64,000 nt of DNA from Muricoccus nepalensis (GCF_006438825.1 NZ_RCZP01000010.1:93672-157671), one strand, 5' to 3'. Shown: positions 34,559 to 45,666, numbered from the stretch's first letter. Program-made: numbers and translations. The notes: generated by a model from the letters alone, not told the origin.

Positions 34559-35560
34559 ATGCAGCGCGTGTTCTCGGGCATCCAGCCCTCCGGCGTCCCC
34601 ACCCTCGGCAACTACCTGGGGGCCATCCGCAACTGGGTGCCGATGCAGGATACGCACGAGGCGATCTTCTGCGTGGTGGACCAGCACGCGATCACCCAGT
34701 GGCAGGACCCGCGGGAGCTGACGCGGCAGACGCGGGACATGGCGGCGGCGCTGCTGGCCTGCGGGCTCGATCCGGCGCGCTGCACGCTGTTCGTGCAGTC
34801 CCATGTCCACGCGCACACGCGGCTGGCCTGGATCTTCAACTGCGTGGCGCGGATCGGCTGGCTGAACCGCATGACGCAGTTCAAGGACAAGGCCGGCAAG
34901 GACCGGGACAACGCGGGCGCGGGCCTCTACGTCTACCCGAACCTCATGGCCGCCGACATCCACGCCTACCACGCGACGCGCGTGCCGGTGGGCGAGGACC
35001 AGAAGCAGCACCTGGAGCTGGCGAACGACATCGCCGAGAAGTTCAACCACGACTACGGCGCGGAGTTCTTCCCGCACATCGACCCGCACATCATGGGGGT
35101 CGCGGCCCGCGTGATGAGCCTGCGCGACGGCACGAAGAAGATGAGCAAGTCGGACCCCTCCGACCAGTCGCGCATCAACCTGAGCGACGACGCCGACACG
35201 ATCTCGCTCAAGATCCGCCGCGCCAAGACGGACCCGGAGCCGCTGCCCTCCGAGATGCAGGGGCTGGAGAACCGGCCGGAGGCGCGGAACCTGGTGGGCA
35301 TCCTCGCGGCCGTCACCGACGCGACGCCGGAGGAGGTGCTGCGCCAGCACGGCGGGCAGGGCTTCGGGACCTTCAAGGGCATCCTGGCCGACGCGCTGAC
35401 CGCGCATCTCGCGCCCATCGCGGCCGAGACGCGGCGGCTGCTGGACGACCCGGGCGCGGTGGACGCGCTCCTGCGGCGGGGCGCGGAGCGGGCGCGGGCG
35501 ATCGCGGAGCCGATCGTGGCGAAGGCGGAGGAGCTGGTCGGCTTCCTGCCGCCGCGCTGA
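34559..35560 (+). CDS. trpS: Tryptophanyl-tRNA synthetase
   Basis: 333 residues from the ATG at 34559; an ATG at 34514 adds 15 residues that do not match the family. The first residues ([20 protein letters not shown]) carry the HIGH-equivalent TLGN of class I synthetases, and KMSKS is at 194-198 ([10 protein letters not shown]). Other typical pieces are NPKRDGVD-equivalent [17 protein letters not shown] and [16 protein letters not shown]. It charges tRNA-Trp with tryptophan. It lies 13 bp before murJ, a conserved alphaproteobacterial pair. The 174-bp gap before it is GC-rich with no clear promoter. Confidence 0.97.
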   Translation: MQRVFSGIQPSGVPTLGNYLGAIRNWVPMQDTHEAIFCVVDQHAITQWQDPRELTRQTRDMAAALLACGLDPARCTLFVQSHVHAHTRLAWIFNCVARIGWLNRMTQFKDKAGKDRDNAGAGLYVYPNLMAADIHAYHATRVPVGEDQKQHLELANDIAEKFNHDYGAEFFPHIDPHIMGVAARVMSLRDGTKKMSKSDPSDQSRINLSDDADTISLKIRRAKTDPEPLPSEMQGLENRPEARNLVGILAAVTDATPEEVLRQHGGQGFGTFKGILADALTAHLAPIAAETRRLLDDPGAVDALLRRGAERARAIAEPIVAKAEELVGFLPPR

Positions 35561-35573
35561 CGCGCCGCGCGCC

Positions 35574-37103
35574 ATGCTGAGGGGCATCCTCACCGTCGGA
35601 AGCTGGACGCTGGCCAGCCGCGCGCTCGGCTTCCTGCGGGACATGCTGATCGCGGCGAGCCTCGGCGCGGGGCCGATCGCCGACGCCTTCTTCATTGCGC
35701 TGAAGCTGCCGAACCTGTTTCGCCGCCTGTTCGGCGAGGGCGCCTTCAACGCGGCCTTCGTGCCGGCCTTCGCGGGCACGCTGGCCGTGAACGGGCCGGC
35801 GCAGGCGCGCGCGCTGGCCGAGCGCATGTCGACGCTGATGACGCTGTGGCTGACGATGCTGACGGTGCTCGGCATCCTCTTCATGCCCTGGGTGATGCGC
35901 GCGCTGGCGCCGGGCTTCGTGGACGACCCGCTGCGCTTCGGGCTGGCCGTCGAGATGACGCGGATCACCTTTCCCTACCTCGTCTTCATCTGCCTCACGG
36001 CGCTCGTCTCGGGCGTGTTGAACGGGCTCGATCGCTTCGCGGCGGCGGCGGGCGCGCCGGTGCTGTTCAACATCCTCTCGATGGCGGCGCTCTTTGCGCT
36101 GACGCCTTTCGTGGCGACCCCCGGCCACGCGCTGGCCTGGGGCGTCACGGTCTCGGGCGCGGCGCAGCTCCTTCTCGTCTGGGTGGCGGTGGCGCGGGCG
36201 GGGATGCCGATGCGGCTCGTCTCCCGCCCAAGCGTGACGCCGGAGGTGCGGGCGGTGCTCAAGCGGATGGTGCCGGGGCTGATCGGCGCGGGGGTGACGC
36301 AGCTCAACCTTGCGGTGGACCTCGTCATCTCCTCGCTGCTGCCGCCGGGCGCGGTGTCCTACCTCTACTACGCGGACCGGATCGGGCAGCTGCCGCTCGG
36401 CGTCATCGGGGCGGCGGTGGGGACGGCGATGCTGCCGCTGCTGTCGAAGCAGCTGCGCGGCGGCAAGCCGCTCTCGGCGCACCGCACGATGAACCGGGCG
36501 CTGGAGCTGTCGCTGGCGCTCGCCCTGCCGGCGGCGGCGGCGCAGGCGCTGCTGGCCTGGCCAATCATCTCCGGCCTGTTCCTGCGCGGCGCCTTCGGGG
36601 AGCTCGAGGCGGCGGCCACGGCAGCGGCGCTGACGGCCTACGCGCTGGGGCTGCCCGCCTTCATCCTGGTGAAGACCTTCGTGCCGGGCTTCTTCGCGCG
36701 CGGCGACACGGCGACGCCGGTGAAGGTCGGGCTGGCGGTGGTGGCGCTGAACCTGGCGCTGAACCTCGTGCTCACGCGCTACCTCGCGCATGTCGGCATC
36801 GCGCTCTCCACCGGCCTGTCCGCCTGGGTGAACGTGATGGTGCTGGCCTGGCTACTGCGGCGGCGCCAGGCCTGGCGCCCGGACCGGCGCCTGCGGCGGC
36901 GCGTGCCGCGGCTGCTGATCGCGACGCTCGCCATGGCGCTGGTGCTGATCGCGCTGCGCGCGGTGGTGCCGGAGCCCGTGGGGTCCACGGCGCGGCTCCT
37001 GGTGCTGGCGATGTATGTCGGCGTGGGGCTGGTGACGTATTTCGGCATCGCGCAGACGATCGGCGGGCTGCACCTCGCGGAGATCCGGCGGCGGCGGGTC
37101 TGA
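35574..37103 (+). CDS. murJ: Lipid II flippase MurJ (MviN)
   Basis: 509 residues with about 14 membrane helices. The start reads LRGILTVGSWTLASRALGFL, and the conserved cytoplasmic face follows (RDMLIAASLGAGPIADAFF, RRLFGEGAFNAAFVPAF). Family marks are ITFPYLVFICLTALVSGVLN, and DRIGQLPLGVIGAAVGTAML in helix 8. MurJ moves lipid II across the inner membrane for peptidoglycan synthesis. The length matches the family. It follows trpS with a 13-bp gap, and its stop is 19 bp before structured repeat element C, which separates it from the convergent ubiquinone-biosynthesis hydroxylase. Confidence 0.97.
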   Translation: MLRGILTVGSWTLASRALGFLRDMLIAASLGAGPIADAFFIALKLPNLFRRLFGEGAFNAAFVPAFAGTLAVNGPAQARALAERMSTLMTLWLTMLTVLGILFMPWVMRALAPGFVDDPLRFGLAVEMTRITFPYLVFICLTALVSGVLNGLDRFAAAAGAPVLFNILSMAALFALTPFVATPGHALAWGVTVSGAAQLLLVWVAVARAGMPMRLVSRPSVTPEVRAVLKRMVPGLIGAGVTQLNLAVDLVISSLLPPGAVSYLYYADRIGQLPLGVIGAAVGTAMLPLLSKQLRGGKPLSAHRTMNRALELSLALALPAAAAQALLAWPIISGLFLRGAFGELEAAATAAALTAYALGLPAFILVKTFVPGFFARGDTATPVKVGLAVVALNLALNLVLTRYLAHVGIALSTGLSAWVNVMVLAWLLRRRQAWRPDRRLRRRVPRLLIATLAMALVLIALRAVVPEPVGSTARLLVLAMYVGVGLVTYFGIAQTIGGLHLAEIRRRRV

Positions 37104-37122
37104 CCTCCTTCGCGGGCGGCTC

Positions 37123-37362
37123 CCGGGAGGCTCCGCCTCCCGGACCCTCCGCCGGGATGGCGACGGCCACCCCGGACCCCGCGTTCGGTTTGCAGCGCGC
37201 CTGAGGTCATGGACCTCAGGCGACTGACAGGTCAGCCCGCGCGGTCAAAAGAATTTTGCTCAAACACGCTGTCCTCGGCCAGCTCAGCGCTGAGAACAGG
37301 TCGCGGGGTCCGGGGAGCCCGCTGGCTCCCCGGCGGAGGGTTTGGGAGGCAGCGCCTCCCAA
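37123..37362. repeat. Structured intergenic repeat, copy C
   Basis: This fills the 277-bp gap between two convergent stops. End palindromes are CCGGGAGGC/GCCTCCCGG (37123-37143) and TTGGGAGGC/GCCTCCCAA (37342-37362), with CGGACCCTCCGCCGG inverted inside them. The flanks extend the outer stem (GGGCGGC left, GCCGCCC right). Inner hairpins are CCTGAGGTC/GACCTCAGG (37200-37220) and GGGGAGCC/GGCTCCCC near 37313-37332. At 240 bp it is nearly the same length as copy B and in the same orientation. No gene can be seen in the stretch. It probably terminates transcripts from both sides. Confidence 0.8.
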
Positions 37363-37380
37363 GGGCCGCCCTGAGCTACG

Positions 37381-38694
37381 TCAGGCCGCCGGCATGATCC
37401 CGCGCCCGCCGAGCAGCCCCGAGGCCGTGCCGCCCGCGAAGCCCATGGCGCGGCGGGCGAAGAAGCCCTTCAGCGCGGGGATGCGGTCCACCGCCGCGAT
37501 GCCGAGGCGGCGCGCGAGGCGGACCGGCGCGAGGTCGTTCCCGAAGAGGCGCTCCAGCGCGTGGGTGGCGCCGAGCATGAGGATGGCGTCCGGCCGCCGC
37601 GCCGCCTGGTAGGCCGCGAGCAGCTTGGGGGCGCCGACGTCCTCGCCTGCGGCCTTGGCCACGATGATGAGCTCCGCGAGCGCGGCCACGTCGCGCAGGC
37701 CGACATTCAGCCCCTGGCCCGCGATGGGGTGGATGCCGTGGGCGGCATCGCCGACGAGGGCGAGGCGCGTGTCGGTGAAGCGCATGGCCTGGAGGGCGGA
37801 GAGGGGATAGGACCAGCGCCCGCCGACGAGGCGCAGGCGTCCGAGGTGGTCGCCCATGCGCCGCGTCACCTCGCGCGCGAAGGCCTCGGGCTCCATCGCC
37901 ATGAAGTGGGGCGCGAGGCTGCTGCGCTCGGACCAGACGATGGCGGAGGCGTGGGGGAAGCCCTCGCGCGCGGCGCGGGCGCGCTCGCCGTCGCCCTCGG
38001 GCGAGGCGTCGGGCAGGGGAAGCTGCGCGAAGGGGCCGTTGGGCAGGAAGGCCTCGAGCGCGGTGCCGTGGTGCGGGCGCTCGTGCGCGATGGCGCAGAC
38101 GATGCCGGACTGGCGGTAGTCGACGCGCGCGGCGCCGATGCCGGCGGCGCTGCGAAGCGCGCTGCGGCGGCCCTCGGCGGAGATGGCGAGGCGCGCTCGG
38201 ATCGTGCGGCCGTCCGAGAGGCGGGCGACCACTCCCTCGGGGCGGCGCTCCACCTCGGCGGTCATCGGGGCCGCGAGGTGCAGGTCGGGGAGGGCGGCGA
38301 GGCGCGCGTTGAGGGCGACGCGGAGGGAGCGCGCCTCGACCATCCAGCCGAAGGCCTCCTCGCCCATCGCCGCGGCGTCGAAGTGGAGGTGGAGGGGGGA
38401 GGCGCGCTCGCCCGGGCGGCTGTCGCTGACGCGGATGCCGGTGATGGCGCAGGGATCGGCCGGCAGGAGGTCCCAGAGGCCGGCGGCGGCGAGGAGGTTG
38501 CGGCTGCTGGCCGCGACCGCGTAGGCGCGCCCGTCGAAGGCGGGCAGCTCCATGGGCCGGAGGGCCTGGGCGTCCACGACCGCGACGGTCACGCCGGCCG
38601 TGGCCAGGGTGGTGGCGAGGGTGCCGCCGACGGGGCCCGCGCCGATGACGAGGACGTCGAGGTCAAGGTCGGCAGCGGCGTCGCGCGTCGTCAT
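37381..38694 (-). CDS. UbiH/UbiF/Coq6-type FAD-dependent ubiquinone hydroxylase
   Basis: 437 residues from the ATG at 38694, which has AGGAAGA 8 bases upstream; an earlier ATG at 38709 lacks such spacing. FAD-binding motifs are VIGAGPVGG (16-24) and GDAAHGIHPIAGQGLNVG, the latter the exact signature of the UbiH/COQ6 group. The middle sequence DGRAYAVAASSRNLL also matches. These flavoproteins hydroxylate the ubiquinone ring at C1, C5 or C6; alphaproteobacteria often use one or two such enzymes with broad regioselectivity, so I do not assign a specific position. It converges with murJ and is divergent from glnK, with 145 bp between the starts. Confidence 0.92.
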   Translation of the reverse strand: MTTRDAAADLDLDVLVIGAGPVGGTLATTLATAGVTVAVVDAQALRPMELPAFDGRAYAVAASSRNLLAAAGLWDLLPADPCAITGIRVSDSRPGERASPLHLHFDAAAMGEEAFGWMVEARSLRVALNARLAALPDLHLAAPMTAEVERRPEGVVARLSDGRTIRARLAISAEGRRSALRSAAGIGAARVDYRQSGIVCAIAHERPHHGTALEAFLPNGPFAQLPLPDASPEGDGERARAAREGFPHASAIVWSERSSLAPHFMAMEPEAFAREVTRRMGDHLGRLRLVGGRWSYPLSALQAMRFTDTRLALVGDAAHGIHPIAGQGLNVGLRDVAALAELIIVAKAAGEDVGAPKLLAAYQAARRPDAILMLGATHALERLFGNDLAPVRLARRLGIAAVDRIPALKGFFARRAMGFAGGTASGLLGGRGIMPAA

Positions 38695-38776
38695 CGGGTC
38701 TTCCTGCATCACGGAACGGTGTCTTGCCCAGTATTTAGGCACGAACCCGCGGGGCAACAGCCCCCATGGACCGTAA

Positions 38777-39178
<402 letters not shown>

Positions 39179-39216
39179 GCACGATGCCCGAGACGATCAT
39201 GCATAAGGATACGACG

Positions 39217-40584
<1,368 letters not shown>

Positions 40585-40608
40585 TCCCCGCGCGATCGGC
40601 GTGAACCG

Positions 40609-40644
40609 GGCCCCGGCGGAGCGATCCGCCGGGGCCTTTCTTTT
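40609..40644 (+). terminator. Rho-independent terminator of glnK-amtB
   Basis: A perfect 12-bp stem GGCCCCGGCGGA (40609-40620) pairs with TCCGCCGGGGCC (40625-40636) around a GCGA loop and is followed by TTTCTTTT. It starts 24 bp after the amtB stop. It is the clearest classic intrinsic terminator in the window. Confidence 0.92.
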
Positions 40645-40706
40645 CCTCCCGCCACGGGCACGCGCCGTGCAAGGCTCCGGCGCCCGCCCCTCGCAGGAAC
40701 ACCGCC

Positions 40707-42275
40707 ATGACGCTGCGCCGCTCCCTCCTCCTGTCCGCGCTGCTGGCCCTGGCGCCGGCGGCCGCCGGGGCGCAGACCACGCTGCGCATCGCGCTCTCCC
40801 TGCCGGTCTCGACGCTCGATCCCGTGCAGTCCACCGCGGCCACGGTGCGCAACCACGGCTTCTTCATCTACGACCAGCTCTTCGCCCTCGACAGCAAGGG
40901 CGTGCCGCGGCCGCAGATGGTGGACCGCCACACGGTGTCCGACGACCGCCTGACCTGGCGCTTCACGCTGCGCGACGGCCTCGCCTTCCACGACGGCGCG
41001 CCGGTCCGCGCGGCCGATGCGGTGGCCTCCATCCGCCGCTGGGCGCAGCGCGACGTGGTCGGCCGCGCGCTGGCCGCCGCGACGGGCGCGATGGAGGTGG
41101 TGGACGAGAAGACCTTCGAGATCCGCCTCGCCCGGCCCTTCGCCCTGGTGACGGAGGCGCTGGCGCGCCCTACGGGCAGCGCGCTCTTCGTCATGCCCGA
41201 GCGCGTGGCGAGCACGCCCGCCTCCACCGCGATCACCGACACCACCGGCTCCGGCCCCTTCGTGTTCCGGGGCGCCGAGTGGCGCGCGGGCGACCGTGCC
41301 GTCTACGCCCGCAACCCCGCCTACCGACCGCGCGACGAGGCGCCGGACGGGCTGGCCGGCGGCAAGGTCGTCGGCGTGGACCGGGTGGAGTGGCTGGCGA
41401 TGCCGGACGCGGCCGTCGCGGTGAACGCGCTGGCCAACGGCGAGATCGACTTCCTCGAGCAGCCGCCGCCCGACCTCGTGCCGACGCTCGAGCGCAACCG
41501 CGCGGTGCGGGTCGCGCCGGTGAACCCCGTGGGCAGCATGGCCTGGCTGCGCCTGAACCACACGCAGCCGCCCTTCAACGACCCGCGCGCGCGGCAGGCG
41601 CTGCTCTACCTCGTGAACCAGAAGGACGTGCTGGAGGGAATGGGCATCCGGGCGGCCGAGCAGGTGCCCTACTGCCCCGCCTACTTCATGTGCGGCACGC
41701 CGCTCGAGACCGACGCCGGCGCGCGCGGGCTGCGCGAGCCCGACGTGGAGCGCGCCCGCGCGCTGCTGCGCGAGGCCGGCTACGACGGGCGCCCCGTGGT
41801 CTTCCTCAACGCGACCGACAACGGGCTGAACAACGCCTCCACCCTCGTGATGAGCGAGGCCTTCCGGCGCGCGGGGCTGGCCATGGACGTGCAGGCGATG
41901 GACTGGGGCACGCTGACCGCGCGGCGCAACCGGCGCGAGGCGCCGGCGGCGGGCGGGTGGAACCTCTTCGTCACCATCGCCAACGTGCTCGACGCCGAGA
42001 ACCCGCTCTCCAACCTCTATCTCGCCAGCACCTGCGACGCCGCGCCCGCCGGCTGGCCCTGCGACGAGGAGCTGGAGCGGCTGCGCCTCGCCTGGTCGCA
42101 GGAGGGCGACGCGGGGAAGCGGCGCGCGCTGCTGGAGCGCGTGCACGCGCGCGCCTACGAGGTGCTGCCCTACATCAACGCGGGGCAGTTCCGCGCGAAC
42201 GCAGCGTGGCGGACGAACGTCACGGGCATCCGCCCGACGACCGTGCCGGTGTTCTGGGGCGTGACGAAGGGGTAG
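40707..42275 (+). CDS. ABC transporter substrate-binding protein, family 5 (DppA/OppA-like)
   Basis: 522 residues. A signal peptide (RSLLLSALLALAPAAAGAQ, residues 5-23) is followed by the extracellular solute-binding family 5 fold: TLRIALSLPVSTLDPVQSTA, VDRHTVSDDRLTWRFTLRDG and LAFHDGAPVRAADAVASIRR, which carry the usual SDDGLTYTFHLRDGVKFHDG-like pattern. These receptors bind peptides, nickel, opines or glutathione and deliver them to a Dpp-type ABC permease. No permease or ATPase genes are adjacent, so it depends on components encoded elsewhere or is an orphan. It is 122 bp after amtB, beyond the terminator, and converges with the porin gene (6-bp gap). Confidence 0.92.
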   Translation: MTLRRSLLLSALLALAPAAAGAQTTLRIALSLPVSTLDPVQSTAATVRNHGFFIYDQLFALDSKGVPRPQMVDRHTVSDDRLTWRFTLRDGLAFHDGAPVRAADAVASIRRWAQRDVVGRALAAATGAMEVVDEKTFEIRLARPFALVTEALARPTGSALFVMPERVASTPASTAITDTTGSGPFVFRGAEWRAGDRAVYARNPAYRPRDEAPDGLAGGKVVGVDRVEWLAMPDAAVAVNALANGEIDFLEQPPPDLVPTLERNRAVRVAPVNPVGSMAWLRLNHTQPPFNDPRARQALLYLVNQKDVLEGMGIRAAEQVPYCPAYFMCGTPLETDAGARGLREPDVERARALLREAGYDGRPVVFLNATDNGLNNASTLVMSEAFRRAGLAMDVQAMDWGTLTARRNRREAPAAGGWNLFVTIANVLDAENPLSNLYLASTCDAAPAGWPCDEELERLRLAWSQEGDAGKRRALLERVHARAYEVLPYINAGQFRANAAWRTNVTGIRPTTVPVFWGVTKG

Positions 42276-42281
42276 GCCCCC

Positions 42282-43994
42282 TCAGAACCGCACGATCGCC
42301 GAGGCCTGCACGCGGTCGGAGCGCCCGCCGCGCACGCCGTTCGCGTCGCGGTTCTGGAGCGTGCGCTCGGTGTGGATGTACTCGAGGCCGAGGTCGATCG
42401 GCTTCACCGGGCTCCAGATGAGGTTAACCGCCCCGGCCCAGATCTGCTCGTTCACGGCGTCGCAGGCGGCGCCGGCGCCCGCGCCCGCGCAGCCCGCGAA
42501 GGCGCGGACGTAGTCGGGGTAGCTGAGGCGCACCCCGTGCAGCGAGACGTTGCTGCGCAGGCTCGGCGTGAAGTGGTACTGCGCGCCGACGAGCCCCGCG
42601 ACGACGCCGACCGTGTCGATGTCGCGCCCGCCGCCGGCCGCCGCGGAGAGGCCGAAGTTGGACACGGCGCCGAAGCCGGCCGCGCTGGAATCGAGGTAGC
42701 GGCCGAGCCCCTCGCCGTACTGGACGCTGCCCGCGAGGATGAGGCGCTTCTCGAGCAGGTTCAGCGCGCCGGTCGCGCCGATGCCGAAGCCGAGGGCGGA
42801 GTCGGTGTAGCGCGCGGCGGGGCTGGCCGCGCCGCGGTTGTCGACGCGCACCTGCCGCAGCACGCCGCGCAGCGCCGCGAAGCCCCAGCCGCCCTCCACG
42901 ATCGCCTGCGCCGTCAGGTCCGGCACCTGGTTCACGCCGAAGCCTGCGCCCCCGTTCGCGTCGGGGAAGCTCGAGCCGGCGGTGGCGGTGATGTCGCTGT
43001 AGCTGTTCTCGAGCGCGGCCTTGATCGTCACGCCGCCCTCGAGGCGCCGGGAGTAGCGGATCTGCGCCTGGCGCACGTTGCTCGTGCCGAGCGGCGTCCA
43101 GTCGTTCAGCCACTGCAGGGGCAGCAGCGTCGCATCGCCGAACAGCGTGTTCGACTGGCCGACGAGCACCGTGCCCCAGCCGCCCTCGTTGAACTCCCCG
43201 AACTCGGCGAAGGCCTGGCGCAGGCGCGGCGTGTAGGCGTTGGAGGTCCCCTGGGTCGTGAGGTCGACGTTCTGGCCGGCGAAGTCGAACTCCACCTGCG
43301 TCCGCACCTCGCCGAAGCCCTCGAAGGGGGTCCGCGTCTCGATGCCGAGGCGGGAGCGCCGGGCGCTCGCCTGGAAGTCGCCGCCGGTGCGCGCGCCCGC
43401 CGCGCCGCGGTCGAGCGGGATGGACTGGCCGGAGATGGCGTCCGAGCGGTTCCGCGGCCCGATGTCGCCGGACATGTTCAGCTTCGCGAAGCCGTAGAGG
43501 CGCACGGAGGTGTCGGTGCCCGGCACGCGGAAGGAGCCGGGGAAGGAACCGCGCCACGGTGTCGACGGGTCGTCCCGCTGCGCCTGCACGGGGATGGCGG
43601 AGGTGACCTGCGGCGGCCCGCCCGTCGGCGTCTCGCGCGAGAGGCTGTTGCCGGGCGAGGTGTCGATGCCGGCAGGCGGCGCGGGGGCGGGACGCGCGGC
43701 GGCGGCGGTCCCGCGCGGCGCCTCGCGCGCGTCGCCCGCGGCGGCCGGGCGCGGGGAGGGGCGCTGCTCGGCCCGGCGCTGCGCGGCCTCGAGCTGGTCG
43801 ATCCGGCGCTGCAGGGCGTTGAGCTGCGCGCGCAGCTCCCCCACCGTCTGCGCGGCGGCGGGGCGGGCGGGAAGCATCAGCGCCGCGGCCGCGCAGGCTG
43901 CGAGCAGCCCGAGGCGCCCGGCGGGGCCACGCGGGGCGGGGCGCGCCCGCGTCGATGAGGGCCCGGGCACCGCCGCCGTCCGATGAGGGGTCAC
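42282..43994 (-). CDS. DcaP-like outer-membrane porin
   Basis: 570 residues from a GTG at 43994 with AGGAT upstream; a TTG at 44012 is possible. The signal peptide (GLLAACAAAALMLPARPAAAQ) is followed by a short coiled coil (LRAQLNALQRRIDQLEAAQ), a Pro/Ala-rich linker and, from about residue 165, a beta-barrel rich in alternating aromatic/Gly strands (SVRLYGFAKLNMSGDIGP, RRSRLGIETRTPFEGFG). The last residue is Phe, as needed for BAM-dependent assembly. The coiled coil plus barrel matches DcaP porins, trimeric channels for dicarboxylates and small negatively charged compounds. It lies 75 bp downstream of the MarR gene on the same strand and may serve the aromatic uptake cluster. Confidence 0.85.
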   Translation of the reverse strand: MTPHRTAAVPGPSSTRARPAPRGPAGRLGLLAACAAAALMLPARPAAAQTVGELRAQLNALQRRIDQLEAAQRRAEQRPSPRPAAAGDAREAPRGTAAAARPAPAPPAGIDTSPGNSLSRETPTGGPPQVTSAIPVQAQRDDPSTPWRGSFPGSFRVPGTDTSVRLYGFAKLNMSGDIGPRNRSDAISGQSIPLDRGAAGARTGGDFQASARRSRLGIETRTPFEGFGEVRTQVEFDFAGQNVDLTTQGTSNAYTPRLRQAFAEFGEFNEGGWGTVLVGQSNTLFGDATLLPLQWLNDWTPLGTSNVRQAQIRYSRRLEGGVTIKAALENSYSDITATAGSSFPDANGGAGFGVNQVPDLTAQAIVEGGWGFAALRGVLRQVRVDNRGAASPAARYTDSALGFGIGATGALNLLEKRLILAGSVQYGEGLGRYLDSSAAGFGAVSNFGLSAAAGGGRDIDTVGVVAGLVGAQYHFTPSLRSNVSLHGVRLSYPDYVRAFAGCAGAGAGAACDAVNEQIWAGAVNLIWSPVKPIDLGLEYIHTERTLQNRDANGVRGGRSDRVQASAIVRF

Positions 43995-44069
43995 GCGTCC
44001 ATCCTGTCGCAAGCCTGACGATCGCGGCCCCGGGCGCAGCGGAAGGCGGCGCGGGACCGTTTCCCGTCT

Positions 44070-44564
44070 CTAGGCCTGGCCGCCGCGGGGGGCGCCATCA
44101 CAAGTTGGCGCCTCGCCGTCGGGCCGCGCGTAGTCCCGCAGCGCCGAGAGGAGGGCGTCCAGCCGCGCCTCGCCCAGCCGCCCGCCCATCTCCGCCTGCG
44201 CCTCGGCCACGGCGCGGCGGAACTCGTCGAGGAAGTGGAAGCCGTGCGCGGTGAAGCGCACGGTCTTGGCGCGGCGGTCCGCCGGGTCCGTCTCGCGGCT
44301 CACGAGGCGCAGCGCGACGCATTGCTCGATCAGTTCGCCCATGGCCTGCTTCGTCATGCTCGCGCGGCGGGCGAGCTCGGTCGCGCGCGTGCCGGCGGTG
44401 TCGAGGTTGCGCGTGACGCCGACATGGGCGAGGCGCACCTCGCCGAAGCCGCGCGCGGCGAGGCGGGCGAGCACGCGGCTCTCGAAGCGGTGGACCGCCT
44501 CGTGCAGCAGGCGGCCGACGTTGTCGCGCCGCCACGCGTCTTCCGCGGTTGGGACGTCCTGCAC
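44070..44564 (-). CDS. MarR-family transcriptional regulator
   Basis: 164 residues. The winged helix-turn-helix is visible in ATELARRASMTKQAMGELIE (recognition helix) and LRLVSRETDPADRRAKTVRF, where DPxDRRxK is the MarR wing signature. Flanking helices form the dimer. Such regulators usually repress a nearby operon until a phenolic or other aromatic ligand binds. The gene starts 6 bp after the Bug-receptor stop and belongs to the same leftward group as the flavin hydroxylase. An inverted repeat upstream of the hydroxylase (47357-47371) is a possible operator. Confidence 0.9.
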   Translation of the reverse strand: MQDVPTAEDAWRRDNVGRLLHEAVHRFESRVLARLAARGFGEVRLAHVGVTRNLDTAGTRATELARRASMTKQAMGELIEQCVALRLVSRETDPADRRAKTVRFTAHGFHFLDEFRRAVAEAQAEMGGRLGEARLDALLSALRDYARPDGEAPTCDGAPRGGQA

Positions 44565-44570
44565 CCCGCG

Positions 44571-45566
44571 CTAGTCGGCGGAGATGTTGCCGCGCTTGAT
44601 CACCTCGGCCCAGCGCGCCAGGTCGCGCTTGGCGAGGTCGCCCAGCGCCTCGGGCGGGCCGCCGGCGGGCTTCATGCCCTGCGCCAGCAGCGCGTCGCGC
44701 GTGCGGGGCTCGGCCAGCCAAGCGTTGAGGTCGGCGTTCGCGCGCGCCACGAACTCCGCGGGCAGCCCGGCCGGGCCGAAGAGGCCGAACCAGAGGTCCG
44801 CCTGCGCGCCCGGGAAGCCGCTCTCGGCGAGGGTGGGCACGTCGGGCGCGACGTCGCTGCGCTTGTCGCCGCAGAGGGCCAGCAGGCGGATCTGCCCGGC
44901 CTGGGCGAGGGGCAGCGCGGTGTGCACGGGCAGCACCATGGCGACCAGCCGCTTGCCGATGAGGTCCTGCAGCGAGGGGGCGGCGCCGCGGTAGGGCACG
45001 TGGTTCATCGTGACGTTCGCCGTCAGCCCGAAGAGCGCCATGGCGAGGTGCTGCGGCGTGCCGACGCCGGGGGAGCCGTAGTCGAGCTCGCCCGGCTTCG
45101 CCCGCGCGAGGTCGGCGAGCTCCTTCGCGTTGCGCGCGGGCACGTCGGGGTTCACCACCATCACAAGGTCGCCGGTGCTGAGCTGCACGATCGGCACGAA
45201 GCTGTCGATGGGGTCGTAGGGAACCTGGCGGAAGAGGCTCGGGTTCATGATGAAGGTGTTCGGCTGCAGCATCAGCGTGCGCCCGTCCGGCGCCGCGCGG
45301 GCGACGAACTGCGTGCCAATGTTTCCGCTGGCGCCGGGGCGGTTGTCCACCACCACGGGCTGGCCGAAGCGCGACCCGAGTGGCGCCGCGATGAGGCGCC
45401 CGAGGATGTCGGGCCCCGTGCCGGGCGTGTAGGGCACGATGATCGTCACGGGGCCGTCGGGGATGCGGCCCTGAGCCCTTGCGGCGCGGGGGGCGAGGGC
45501 GGCGAGCGGCAGGAGGGCCGCGGCGCGCGCGAGGTGCCTTCGTCCGGGTCCGTGTCGGTCGGTCAT
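44571..45566 (-). CDS. Bug-family tripartite tricarboxylate transporter substrate-binding protein
   Basis: 331 residues from the ATG at 45566, with a strong CGGAGGAA upstream. A twin-Arg-like signal (GRRHLARAAALLPLAALAPR) ends near ARAQG. The Bug fold shows VTIIVPYTPGTGPDILGRL, VVDNRPGASGNIGTQFVARA and PDGRTLMLQPNTFIMNPSLF; the PGASGNIG ligand loop is diagnostic. Bug proteins bind carboxylates, often aromatic acids, nicotinate or amino acids. TctA/TctB membrane partners are absent from the window, as is common for Bug genes. Its place between a flavin hydroxylase and a MarR regulator suggests the ligand is the hydroxylase substrate or a relative. Confidence 0.93.
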   Translation of the reverse strand: MTDRHGPGRRHLARAAALLPLAALAPRAARAQGRIPDGPVTIIVPYTPGTGPDILGRLIAAPLGSRFGQPVVVDNRPGASGNIGTQFVARAAPDGRTLMLQPNTFIMNPSLFRQVPYDPIDSFVPIVQLSTGDLVMVVNPDVPARNAKELADLARAKPGELDYGSPGVGTPQHLAMALFGLTANVTMNHVPYRGAAPSLQDLIGKRLVAMVLPVHTALPLAQAGQIRLLALCGDKRSDVAPDVPTLAESGFPGAQADLWFGLFGPAGLPAEFVARANADLNAWLAEPRTRDALLAQGMKPAGGPPEALGDLAKRDLARWAEVIKRGNISAD

Positions 45567-45666
45567 GCTGGTTCCTCCGGTCCGGCCCGCGGCGCCGCGG
45601 CGGGCGGGCGTTTGTTTCGCGGCAGCATAGCGCGGATCCCGCCCCGTCGTCGGCATCCGGGCGCAG

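Noticed and set aside
21239..37362. Repeats as transposon (MITE) copies with target duplications
   Set aside because: Flanking bases are not direct repeats; instead they are complementary within a copy, and all copies sit at gene 3' ends.
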